Shown piece by piece: positions 8,163 through 16,577 of a DNA stretch of 64,000 nucleotides. The notes under the pieces are model-generated. The model ran no database searches. It had not been told where the DNA came from and saw only the letters and a list, made by a program, of their open reading frames with translations. Positions within the stretch are counted from its first letter, which is position 1, and every line of letters starts with the position of its first letter. Source of the stretch: Siphonobacter sp. BAB-5405 (GTDB lineage Bacteria; Bacteroidota; Bacteroidia; Cytophagales; Spirosomataceae); assembly GCF_002872335.1 (NCBI RefSeq), contig NZ_NJAG01000007.1, positions 248,001-312,000 of the forward strand, read 5' to 3'. The position numbers were made by a program, and so were the translations under genes.

Positions 8163-9470
8163 ATGGCTTCATTTAAAGTAACAGGAGGAAAAAAACTGCA
8201 GGGCGAGATCATCCCGCAGGGTGCAAAAAACGAAGCACTTCAGATTATCTGTGCGGTACTTCTCACGAAAGAAACCGTCACGATTCACAATATCCCCGCC
8301 ATTCGTGATGTCATCGCCCTAATTGACCTCCTGGGTGATATGGGTGTGAAGCTTACGCATTTGAGCGAAACGTCCGTACGCTTTCAGGCCGATGACGTCA
8401 ATCTGTCGTACCTCGAAACGGAATCGTATAAAACCAAAGCAGCCTCGCTGCGGGGTTCCGTGATGATGCTCGGACCGCTGCTGGCTCGTTTCAAAAAAGG
8501 AAGAATCCCCCGGCCCGGTGGTGATAAGATCGGCCGCCGTCGCCTGGATACGCACTTCCTGGGTTTCGAACGCCTGGGTGCAAAATTTGACTTTGATCCC
8601 GAAGACGGCGGTTTCTATAAAGTGGATGCCTCCAACCTCAAGGGTACGTACATGCTGCTGGACGAAGCGTCTGTTACGGGTACGGCCAACGTTCTGATGG
8701 CTGCCGTACTGGCAGAAGGCACCACCACCATTTATAATGCCGCCTGTGAGCCCTATTTACAGCAGTTATGCAAAATGCTGGTACGCATGGGTGCGAACAT
8801 CTCCGGCATTGGTTCTAACCTGTTAACCATCGAAGGCGTATCCGAACTGAATGGTACGGAACACACGATGTTACCAGACATGATTGAAATTGGTTCCTTT
8901 ATTGGGATGGCTGCCATGACGCAGTCGGAGCTGACCATCAAGAACTGCTCCGTACCTGATCTGGGAGTTATTCCGGCCGTATTTCAGAAGCTGGGCATTA
9001 AACTGGAAATTCGTGGTGACGATATTTTCGTACCCGCTCAGGATCATTACGAGATTGAAACCTTCATCGATGGTTCCATGCTAACGGTAGCCGATGCTCC
9101 CTGGCCCGGCTTCACGCCCGACTTGCTGAGTATTGTGCTCGTAACGGCCATCCAGGCGAAAGGAACGGTACTCATTCACCAGAAAATGTTCGAAAGCCGC
9201 CTGTTCTTCGTGGACAAACTCATTGAAATGGGGGCTCAAATCATCCTCTGCGATCCCCACCGGGCTACAGTCGTGGGCATGAACCGGCATATTCAGTTAC
9301 GCGGCATCCGCATGACTTCACCGGACATCCGGGCGGGCGTATCGTTGCTCATTGCTGCCATGTCAGCCAATGGCGTTTCCATTATTGATAACATTGAGCA
9401 GATTGATCGTGGCTATCAGCACATTGATACGCGACTGAATGCCATCGGTGCAGAAATTATACGTCTGTAA
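8163..9470 (+). CDS. murA: UDP-N-acetylglucosamine 1-carboxyvinyltransferase
   Basis: 435 aa, the usual MurA length. MurA transfers enolpyruvate from PEP to UDP-GlcNAc, the first committed step of peptidoglycan synthesis, in the cytoplasm. The inverse alpha-beta barrel starts with the PEP-binding Lys-Asn pair (Lys22-Asn23 in GAKNEA) and RGS at 97-99. The active-site loop reads RPGGDKIGRR: residue 121 is Asp where Escherichia coli has Cys115, the residue alkylated by fosfomycin. Asp at this place is known in naturally fosfomycin-insensitive MurA (for example Mycobacterium tuberculosis). It follows the DUF4290 gene, probably in the same transcript, and ends at a clear terminator. Confidence 0.95.
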   Translation: MASFKVTGGKKLQGEIIPQGAKNEALQIICAVLLTKETVTIHNIPAIRDVIALIDLLGDMGVKLTHLSETSVRFQADDVNLSYLETESYKTKAASLRGSVMMLGPLLARFKKGRIPRPGGDKIGRRRLDTHFLGFERLGAKFDFDPEDGGFYKVDASNLKGTYMLLDEASVTGTANVLMAAVLAEGTTTIYNAACEPYLQQLCKMLVRMGANISGIGSNLLTIEGVSELNGTEHTMLPDMIEIGSFIGMAAMTQSELTIKNCSVPDLGVIPAVFQKLGIKLEIRGDDIFVPAQDHYEIETFIDGSMLTVADAPWPGFTPDLLSIVLVTAIQAKGTVLIHQKMFESRLFFVDKLIEMGAQIILCDPHRATVVGMNRHIQLRGIRMTSPDIRAGVSLLIAAMSANGVSIIDNIEQIDRGYQHIDTRLNAIGAEIIRL

Positions 9471-9485
9471 TCAACGAATGGTAAT

Positions 9486-9522
9486 AAAAGCCGGTGCCTA
9501 AGGGTTACCGGCTTTTTGTTTT
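9486..9522 (+). terminator. Intrinsic terminator after murA
   Basis: A 10-bp perfect stem (9486-9495 with 9507-9516) with an 11-nt loop followed by a T-rich tract, starting 15 bp after the murA stop codon. Confidence 0.85.
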
Positions 9523-9582
9523 TAAAGGATGCTTAACTTAACGGATTCAAGTACAGTCAACTATTTTCACCTCTCTCCTGCT

Positions 9583-10569
9583 ATGCTGTATCGTTCACTT
9601 TTGCTTGCACTAGGTATTATTGGACTTCATCAAGGTACTCACGCCCAGACTTACGCTGAAAAACTCGGATTTCCCAAAGACCGAAAAGTCATCATTTTAC
9701 ACGTGGATGACGCCGGAATGAGTTACGACTCGAACGAAGGTACTCGTAAGGCCCTTACCACAGGTGTAGCCAATTCCACGAGTGTAATGATGCCTTGTAG
9801 CTGGGTACCGCATTTCATGAATCTGGCCCGTCAAAACCCTACCTGGGACGTAGGCGTACACCTGACGCTCACTTCTGAATGGGCGGGCTACCGCTGGCAA
9901 CCACTAGTGGGTAAAGAAAAGGCTCCGGGTCTGTACGACACGCAGGGCTGTTTTTATCCAAGTGTGGAAGAAGTAGATCGCCACGCGATGGCCGACGAAG
10001 TAGAAGCCGAAATACGAGCCCAGATTGCTCAGTTCCGGGCTTTTGGTCTGGAGCCTTCGCACATCGACTCACACATGGGTACGCTGTTTCAGCCCAAGTT
10101 TGTAGAACGGTACATTAAAGTGGGAATCGAGGAAAAAATTCCGGTCATGTTTCCTGGGGGCCACAACACGCTCATCGGTGCCAGTCGGAACCTGGACGCC
10201 AACCTGACCAAAGCCATTGGACAAAAACTGTGGGCGGCTAAATTACCCGTCCTTGACGATTTGTTCAGCGATACGTATGGCTGGAATTTACCCGCTGGTC
10301 AGCAGCCCTCCGATCAGAATCTGAGAGCTTTCAAAACGCAGAAATACGTAGAGCTGCTGAAGTCCTGCCGACCCGGCCTCACCATGATTATCATGCACTG
10401 CACCGATCCCACGGTTGTATTCAATCGGATCTCGGATTCGGGGCCTACGCGGAAAGGTGACTTACTAGCCATGCTGAACCCGGACCTCCGCCGCTACATT
10501 GAGGACAACCAGATTATATTGACAACCTGGCGGGAGACTAAAGAACGTCGTTTAAGGATCAAGGAATAA
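9583..10569 (+). CDS. Secreted ChbG/YdjC-family carbohydrate deacetylase
   Basis: 328 aa from the ATG at 9583, chosen because it puts a signal peptide (LLLALGIIGL, cleavage near THA-Q at about residue 21) at the N-terminus; an ATG at 9529 would add 18 residues and overlap the murA terminator. YdjC-fold metal site: HVDDAG at 40-45 and SHIDSH further on, with VGVHLTL between. Family members deacetylate chito-oligosaccharides or related glycans; export to the periplasm is less common than the cytoplasmic E. coli ChbG. Monocistronic and convergent with the NIPSNAP gene. Confidence 0.85.
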   Translation: MLYRSLLLALGIIGLHQGTHAQTYAEKLGFPKDRKVIILHVDDAGMSYDSNEGTRKALTTGVANSTSVMMPCSWVPHFMNLARQNPTWDVGVHLTLTSEWAGYRWQPLVGKEKAPGLYDTQGCFYPSVEEVDRHAMADEVEAEIRAQIAQFRAFGLEPSHIDSHMGTLFQPKFVERYIKVGIEEKIPVMFPGGHNTLIGASRNLDANLTKAIGQKLWAAKLPVLDDLFSDTYGWNLPAGQQPSDQNLRAFKTQKYVELLKSCRPGLTMIIMHCTDPTVVFNRISDSGPTRKGDLLAMLNPDLRRYIEDNQIILTTWRETKERRLRIKE

Positions 10570-10607
10570 AAAAGAGCGGCTTCGCCAAATGGAAGCCGCT
10601 CTTTTTT
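10568..10607. terminator. Bidirectional intrinsic terminator
   Basis: A 16-bp perfect stem (10568-10583 with 10592-10607), A run on one side and T run on the other, lying between the convergent YdjC (ends 10569) and NIPSNAP (ends 10624) genes. Confidence 0.9.
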
Positions 10608-10623
10608 CAGCGATCCAAGCTGT

Positions 10624-11376
10624 TTATTTCAAAGGTGAAAAGTCCGTTGGAACGAGGTATACTGAGGTTACGGATTCGGTTAGTGAGCCGTTGGCTAGCT
10701 TCTCCGAAGCCGTCCGTACCGATACCCACTCCGGGTCCTCCCGAAAGGCTTTGAAAGCCGCTTCTCCGGCCTCTTTACTCTTTTGGGTAAGCAGGTACAT
10801 CAGGATGTTGTCGGTATTGTCTTCGGTCCAGTACACCAGGTTCGTCATCCCGTGCTTTTCAAATAGTTTAGTGGTATGATTCCGAAAGCGAGCCAGCAAC
10901 AGGGGCAAATTATAGGGCGTCGTTTTGTAGGTTCGTAATTGAAACACCCGATTGCCCTTTTGATCAATCTGAAGCTGGGGAGAGAAATCAGTCGTATGGA
11001 AAAACTTACTGATCACTTTTGAAACAATACGGCCATTTTTTTCGGACTCGGAAGAGACTTTCTTCCATTCCGGATCACTGCCAAACGCTTTCCAGCTCGA
11101 ATCCCGAGCTGCCCGGTTTGGGTACGACAGGAAGTAAATCAAACAGCTATCCGGCTTGTGCTGGGGTACGAAATAACCCACGTTCGTCATGCCATGTTTT
11201 TCGAAAATCCGCATGGTGTGATTACGGAAACGGGCCATCAGGTCGGGCTGTTTACCTTCGGGTGAGTAATAGACCCGCATTTCGTACAGACGGGTATCCA
11301 CAGGAGCTGGCGTATTGGGTTGAATAAAAGCGGCAAATAAACCTACGCAACAAAGCAGAATTACAGCAGAACGCAT
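10624..11376 (-). CDS. Secreted NIPSNAP family protein with two domains
   Basis: 250 aa with a signal peptide (1-18). Two tandem NIPSNAP (dimeric alpha-beta barrel) repeats: the first from about 29 (RLYEMRVYY) and the second from about 145 (RVFQLRTYKT). Each contains an FRNHT..FEKHGMTN motif (about residues 50-66 and 163-179), so the repeat arose by internal duplication. The biochemical role of bacterial secreted NIPSNAP proteins is unknown. A 7-bp hairpin (11403-11420) lies in its 5' leader. Confidence 0.85.
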   Translation of the reverse strand: MRSAVILLCCVGLFAAFIQPNTPAPVDTRLYEMRVYYSPEGKQPDLMARFRNHTMRIFEKHGMTNVGYFVPQHKPDSCLIYFLSYPNRAARDSSWKAFGSDPEWKKVSSESEKNGRIVSKVISKFFHTTDFSPQLQIDQKGNRVFQLRTYKTTPYNLPLLLARFRNHTTKLFEKHGMTNLVYWTEDNTDNILMYLLTQKSKEAGEAAFKAFREDPEWVSVRTASEKLANGSLTESVTSVYLVPTDFSPLK

Positions 11377-11454
11377 GACGTTAGAGGTTAAATAAGAAAG
11401 AAAGCAGACAAAGGTCTGCTGAAATCCGTAATTAGATGCGTACGATCATAAAAA

Positions 11455-11486
11455 AAGAGAGCAGAATTTTAACGTTCTGCTCTCTT
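11455..11486 (-). terminator. Intrinsic terminator after prc
   Basis: A 12-bp perfect stem (11455-11466 with 11475-11486); on the minus strand it is followed by a run of T. It ends the Prc protease transcript (stop at 11509). Confidence 0.85.
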
Positions 11487-11508
11487 AACTATACGATCTA
11501 TACGAAGT

Positions 11509-13659
11509 TTACTTCAACGAAATCCAGTCAGCCAGAATACGCGTGGTTTCTTTCAACTCGGCATCTTCTTTAAATTTGCTGATGAAATTTTCTTTCATCT
11601 TCTGACGGGTATCTGCCGAGGCTACATCCTGACCAGGCATTCCTCCACCCGAAGCTCCCAACTGAGCAATCTTGTCGTTGAGCAATACTACTTCGTAAGG
11701 GTTTTGCTTGTCCGTTCCTAGCTTCGCCAGTTCCTCTTTCCGTTTCTTAGCTTCTTCCAGTTCCTTCCGCCGAGTGGCTTCATTAAGGGAAATCATTGAT
11801 TTATCCTTGTTTTTCAGAAAATCTCCAACCTCTGCCGAAAGGCGTAACAAGTCAGGATCAGCTTTGAAACGTTCGTTATACCGACCCCGGAGTTTATCCA
11901 GTACATTCGGCGTCAGGCTCGTGTATTCCGTGAATACGCTCGGCTTAATCTGATCCCAGGGCAAAGCCGTAGGTTGTGAGCTTTCGCCAAACTCTTCGGC
12001 ACTGAAACGAGAAGGCAGCTCAATATCAGGCGTTACCCCTTTATGTTGCGTACTGCTACCCGTAATCCGGTAGAATTTAGCCCGGGTCATTTTCAGTAAA
12101 CCTACCTTATCCGTTTCCTTTGGCAGGAACTGATTCAGATCCAGCAGCTGCTGTACGGTACCTTTTCCGTAGGTCGTACCACCAATGATGATACCGCGTT
12201 TGTAATCCTGAATAGCTCCGGCAAAAATCTCGGAAGCCGAAGCACTGAAACGGTTTACCAATACAGCCAATGGTCCGGCGTATACCTGTTGCGGATCCGG
12301 ATCATCGTCCGCGTCAATCCGGCCCATGGCATCTTTTACCTGTACGACTGGACCGTCTTTAATAAATAGACCCGTCAGCTTGATAGCTTCATCCAGTGAA
12401 CCACCGCCGTTGTAGCGTAAGTCCAGTACCACACCGTCTACTTTGGCCTGCTTAAACTGTTCCAGGAAACGCTGTACGTCGCGACTGGTTGAGTTATAGT
12501 CCTTGTCGCCCTTCCGCATTTCTTCGAAGTTCTGATAAAAGCCCGGCAGCGTAATGATTCCGATGCGGTACTCTTTCTTCTCGAACGTCATCGGTACTAC
12601 CTCGGCTTTTGCCACGCCTTCTTCCAGCTTTACCTTATCCCGCACGATTTTAATCTCGCGAGGCATACTACCCGGCAACGCATCCGACTTCAGAATATTC
12701 AGTCGAACCGTCGTTCCTTTCGGACCACGAATCAGTTTCACTACATCGTCCAGACTCCAGCCCACTACGTCGACCATCTGACCCGAAGCTCCCTGCCCTA
12801 CACCCACGATACGATCATTTTCGTGGATCAGACCACTCTTCATGGCGGGTCCGCCCGGTACCAGTTCCCGTACTTTCGTATAATCATTCTCGGGCGTTAG
12901 CGTAGCACCAATGCCTTCGAAAGACTGAGCCATTTCATCCTTAAAACGCGAAGCATCCGGCGGAGCCATGTAGCTCGTGTGCGGGTCAATCACTTCGGCG
13001 AATGAATTCATAAACGTCTGGAAAACGTAGTCGCCTTTTACCTTGCTGGTCTGTTTGTCCAGATTGGTATAGCGTTCTTTTAACAGACGATAAATAGCCG
13101 TATCCTTCTTACCCTGAAGCTTGTAATCCAGAGCCTGGCTTTTCACGATTTTCTGCCAAAGTTCATCCAATTCGGCAGGTGTTTTGGCCCAGGATACTTT
13201 ATCGCGATTGGTTTCGTACGATTCGTCCTTGGTAAAATCGAAAGGTTTATCCGTCAGTTTAGTTACGAACTGCATCCGTTCGTGAAAACGCTTCAGGAAC
13301 AGATTGAAGAGATCATACGCGGGCGTTAGATTACCGCTTTGCAGGTAATCATCCATCTGGTAGCGATACTTTTCAAACGAGGCTACGTCCGAAGCCAGCA
13401 GATAGGCTTTACCATTATCAACTTCTTTCAGGTAGTTATCCCAAACTTTGGTCGAAAGCGAATCATCCAGCGGTACCCGACGATAGTGGTAGGACGAAAG
13501 AATGGTAGTCACAATCTTTTCGACCTCTTTCTGAGAAGCAGTGGGAGCTAAAACAACGGGCTGATCGGTACTAAGCTTCTGAGCTACTGAAGGACGTTCA
13601 GGCTGAAACCCCAGTAACACCAGCGGCACAAAGGCGAGCAAATAGCTTTTCATAGACAT
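11509..13659 (-). CDS. prc: Carboxy-terminal processing (tail-specific) protease
   Basis: 716 aa S41A peptidase of the long Prc type. N-terminal signal sequence (about 4-27), a helical N-domain, PDZ domain about 245-330 (GGPAMKSGL at 269-277), then the protease core with VVLDLRYNGGG (410-420). By alignment with E. coli Prc the catalytic Ser-Lys dyad is Ser474 (in FSASASEIFAGA) and Lys499 (in YGKGTV). The C-terminal DUF3340-like region is charged. It works in the periplasm, degrading misfolded or tagged proteins and trimming cell-wall hydrolases. A start two codons later (ATG at 13653) is equally possible. Confidence 0.95.
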   Translation of the reverse strand: MSMKSYLLAFVPLVLLGFQPERPSVAQKLSTDQPVVLAPTASQKEVEKIVTTILSSYHYRRVPLDDSLSTKVWDNYLKEVDNGKAYLLASDVASFEKYRYQMDDYLQSGNLTPAYDLFNLFLKRFHERMQFVTKLTDKPFDFTKDESYETNRDKVSWAKTPAELDELWQKIVKSQALDYKLQGKKDTAIYRLLKERYTNLDKQTSKVKGDYVFQTFMNSFAEVIDPHTSYMAPPDASRFKDEMAQSFEGIGATLTPENDYTKVRELVPGGPAMKSGLIHENDRIVGVGQGASGQMVDVVGWSLDDVVKLIRGPKGTTVRLNILKSDALPGSMPREIKIVRDKVKLEEGVAKAEVVPMTFEKKEYRIGIITLPGFYQNFEEMRKGDKDYNSTSRDVQRFLEQFKQAKVDGVVLDLRYNGGGSLDEAIKLTGLFIKDGPVVQVKDAMGRIDADDDPDPQQVYAGPLAVLVNRFSASASEIFAGAIQDYKRGIIIGGTTYGKGTVQQLLDLNQFLPKETDKVGLLKMTRAKFYRITGSSTQHKGVTPDIELPSRFSAEEFGESSQPTALPWDQIKPSVFTEYTSLTPNVLDKLRGRYNERFKADPDLLRLSAEVGDFLKNKDKSMISLNEATRRKELEEAKKRKEELAKLGTDKQNPYEVVLLNDKIAQLGASGGGMPGQDVASADTRQKMKENFISKFKEDAELKETTRILADWISLK

Positions 13660-13812
13660 GTTATCTTGAGGCGTTAATCGTCGGAGATGCGGGACATTCG
13701 TGGACTTTTCAAGTACGTATTCCTGAAAAAAAAATAATGCCTACATCGTCACTCTAGCCTTGGCTCCTCTTTTTTCGTCAGAATAGAAAGTCGGCGTTGG
13801 GCCCAACGATTT

Positions 13813-14574
13813 TTACTTTTCAATTTCTAATAATTCAACATCAAAAATTAAAGCTGAATACGGCTGAATCTGACCGGCATTCCGTTCTCCGTACGCAAGT
13901 TGATACGGAACAAACAGGCGGAATTTTGAACCAACCGGCATTAGTTGCAACCCTTCCTGCCATCCCTGAATGACGCCATTAAGCGGGAAGCTGATGGGCT
14001 CACCCCGATCAACGGAGCTATCGAATACGGTTCCGTCAATGAGAGTTCCGTGGTAATGGGTTTTTACTTTATCCGTCAGAGCCGGTTTGGGTCCCGTACC
14101 TAGTTTTAATATTTTGTATTCCAGTCCACTAGCTGTAGTAACAACACTATCTTTCGTTTTGTTCTCTGCCAGGAATTTTTCACCAGCCAAGCGATTTGGT
14201 TCGTATTTCTTAGCGTTTTCAGCCTGCGTTTGTGCCTGTGCCTCGGCTTGCTTGGACTGCATCTGCTGACTGAAATTTGATAAGGTAGCCTGGTATTGAT
14301 CCTGGGTAAGGGTAAATTTCTCGTCTTTGGAATCCCGGATAGCTTTCGCTACCAGATCCAGATTAAGACCTTTCAGCATCGGGTTTTTCAAACTGCGGGC
14401 CATGTCCATACCGATGGCATAACTCACCGAATCCATCGGCGTCTTCAAGCCTACGGCGGCAGCCGCCGCGGGGACGGGCTTTTTCACGGCAGGTTTAGGG
14501 GCGGGCTTCTTAGCTTGGGCAAAGGCCGTCATGGAACATGACACCAGCAGAATTGCAATACTACTTTTTTTCAT
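13813..14574 (-). CDS. FKBP-type peptidyl-prolyl cis-trans isomerase, FkpA/Mip-like
   Basis: 253 aa. Signal peptide (1-19), an Ala/Lys/Pro-rich linker (20-42), an N-terminal dimerisation helix region starting MDSVSYAIGMDMARSL, a Gln-rich helix (about 105-125), and a C-terminal FKBP domain from about residue 145 (TTASGLEYKIL, GTVFDSS, GVIQGWQEGLQLMPVGSK, YGERNAG). A periplasmic folding catalyst like FkpA and Mip. It lies 153 bp upstream of the prc gene on the same strand; both serve envelope protein quality control. Confidence 0.9.
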   Translation of the reverse strand: MKKSSIAILLVSCSMTAFAQAKKPAPKPAVKKPVPAAAAAVGLKTPMDSVSYAIGMDMARSLKNPMLKGLNLDLVAKAIRDSKDEKFTLTQDQYQATLSNFSQQMQSKQAEAQAQTQAENAKKYEPNRLAGEKFLAENKTKDSVVTTASGLEYKILKLGTGPKPALTDKVKTHYHGTLIDGTVFDSSVDRGEPISFPLNGVIQGWQEGLQLMPVGSKFRLFVPYQLAYGERNAGQIQPYSALIFDVELLEIEK

Positions 14575-14758
14575 GAAAGAATACTTTCGGGGAAAACATC
14601 CGAATTCCTGAAAAGGATGAGGATTTGAAATGATTAGAATGAACGAAGATATAAATTACTTTCTATTATTTCCTTAAACGCAAATCAACGGCAAAAATTA
14701 TGAGATGAACGGACAAAAAATACGTTTACGCCCCTTTCAGGCCCTTTGATAGCTTCCA

Positions 14759-14796
14759 TAAAAAAAGCCGTACTGGTATGACCAGCACGGCTTTTC
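14759..14796 (-). terminator. Intrinsic terminator after the SGNH esterase gene
   Basis: An 11-bp stem with one mismatch (14766-14776 with 14780-14790) around a 3-nt loop; on the minus strand a T run follows. It ends the transcript whose stop codon is at 14813. Confidence 0.8.
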
Positions 14797-14812
14797 AGAC
14801 TCATTGATAGCT

Positions 14813-16261
14813 CTAGTTTATCAAGTGTACCAGTTCACCCTGGTTTTTGATGGTTTTTGCATAAAACAGGCCACTGACCGAAACCCGATGATCCTTCTGA
14901 ATGGTAACTTCAGAACTGTACGCGGGTATACAGTTACAATTCCAGGTTGAGGGATCTGACCAGGCACCGCTTTTAAGGGAAGTCACATTTACCGGATCAG
15001 GCGTTGCTGAAACCGGAGCTTTAGCCATGACTGGAGTCGATTTGGTCAGGAACGAAATATTTTTCTGCGGTTCCGTAATGGCACTTACCCAGCCTTCAGC
15101 GGCTCTTTTCTGACCATTCTGATTGAAGTGCAGGTTATCCATACGTCCATCACTTTCGATGGTATTCAGATCGGGGCCCGCGTATACGTCACTGACCGTG
15201 GCCACCAGGTTAAGCTGAGCCCGCGTAATGTGTTCCGACGAGTTATCAGCATCTCCCGGATTGTACCTCCCGTAACATTTGCCCCCTATCCAGCAATCCT
15301 GAGCAACCAGCCAGGCTAGGCGACCTTGGCCTACTTCCTCCCGGGTTTTTGCAATGAGTTTAATGTAATCATCTTCAAACGATTTACCCACACTACCTCG
15401 GTCATTCACCCCATGCCCGGATAAAATAGCCCGGATACCAGATTGCGGAACGTACTTTTTCAGGGTGTTCCGGATATTAATGTACGGATGCCGAAGATTG
15501 TAATTGATAAAACCGTGTTGGAAGGGAATGTTGTAAGCTGCTTTATAGGTCAGTTCAATATTAGTTCCCCCGATAGCTGCGTTGTAAAAAAGTACGGGTA
15601 CTTGCAGGCGTTGAACCAGCATTTCGCCCAGTCGTCCCCAGAACCAGCGGGGAGCTCCGGGAGCCATTCCACACTGCTCGCAAAGCTGCGAAGGAGCCAG
15701 AGGCGGTAACAGGTCTGCACTGGCCGTCTGATACCAGTATGCATTCCAGTTGGGAGACGTTTCCCGAAAATCAATCGTGTTTACCTGATCACGAAATACC
15801 TGGTTTGACTCTTCGTACGGAATGGAAGGGCTATAACCATCCCCTCCCTGTGCATTGGAGTGACCTACCACAAGAAAGACTTCTCCAATCCCTACTTTTT
15901 CGACTTTAGCGATGGAACCTACTTGTGTTTGTCCCTGTACCCCACGAATTTCAAGATCATAGCGACCGCCAGATCCCTTCAGGGCTCCACTAAATACGCC
16001 ATTTTGCGGGTTGTTTTGAATCGTCTGCCAATTGGTAGCTGTACCTCCTTCGCCTGAACGAGGCACCAGGCGAGCCTGCACCGCACTAACGGCCTGGCTG
16101 ATTTTACCTGTTATATACAGGTCGGCCTGATTGGCGTTATCGCGTTGGATGACGGTACGTGTGACCGGAAAAGAAACACTAATCTGAGCATGTGCAAATG
16201 AAGTGATTCCCATTGTGGCAGTCAACAGAAATCCTTTGAGGAACGGGCAAAAGTTCTTCAT
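14813..16261 (-). CDS. Secreted SGNH-type esterase (sialate O-acetylesterase-like)
   Basis: 482 aa from the ATG at 16261 (MKNFCPF..., signal peptide ending near AHA-Q at 26). SGNH blocks are present: GHSNAQG with nucleophile Ser135, NAAIGGTN, GHGVND (282-287) and the closing DNLH with Asp375 and His378. The order and spacing fit the DUF303/SASA carbohydrate esterases that remove acetyl groups from glycans. After a Thr/Pro linker, the C-terminus carries SGAWSDPSTW followed by a Cys pair, a short beta-rich module common at the end of exported Cytophagales proteins. Periplasmic or surface. Confidence 0.8.
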   Translation of the reverse strand: MKNFCPFLKGFLLTATMGITSFAHAQISVSFPVTRTVIQRDNANQADLYITGKISQAVSAVQARLVPRSGEGGTATNWQTIQNNPQNGVFSGALKGSGGRYDLEIRGVQGQTQVGSIAKVEKVGIGEVFLVVGHSNAQGGDGYSPSIPYEESNQVFRDQVNTIDFRETSPNWNAYWYQTASADLLPPLAPSQLCEQCGMAPGAPRWFWGRLGEMLVQRLQVPVLFYNAAIGGTNIELTYKAAYNIPFQHGFINYNLRHPYINIRNTLKKYVPQSGIRAILSGHGVNDRGSVGKSFEDDYIKLIAKTREEVGQGRLAWLVAQDCWIGGKCYGRYNPGDADNSSEHITRAQLNLVATVSDVYAGPDLNTIESDGRMDNLHFNQNGQKRAAEGWVSAITEPQKNISFLTKSTPVMAKAPVSATPDPVNVTSLKSGAWSDPSTWNCNCIPAYSSEVTIQKDHRVSVSGLFYAKTIKNQGELVHLIN

Positions 16262-16435
16262 TGATAATATGATAAGGTAAAATTTTGGCGGCAACCGTAC
16301 CTTTTATGCTCTCAATAATCGCATTAAAAAGGGTAATTCACTAGTATATAGCTTTAAATGCAAGATGGAGTTAATACACAAGGATACGAGGAATTTTACT
16401 ATAAAACCTAATCTCTGCTAAATTATTTAAAAAAA

Positions 16436-16474
16436 TAAGCCGTACTCATGCAATAAATGCTGTAGTACGGCTTA
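16436..16474 (-). terminator. Intrinsic terminator after the nuclease gene
   Basis: An 11-bp perfect stem (16436-16446 with 16464-16474), with inner pairing, followed on the minus strand by a T-rich run. It lies about 100 bp past the stop codon at 16578; the rest of 16295-16577 shows nothing else. Confidence 0.7.
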
Positions 16475-16577
16475 CGTAAACTATAAATCTGATGCTCAAT
16501 CGACTAACCGTCTCCTGGTCAACCAACCCTTCAGCAAGTGAACTGCTGTAATCCAGCTAAACGGTGAGTAATTACCC

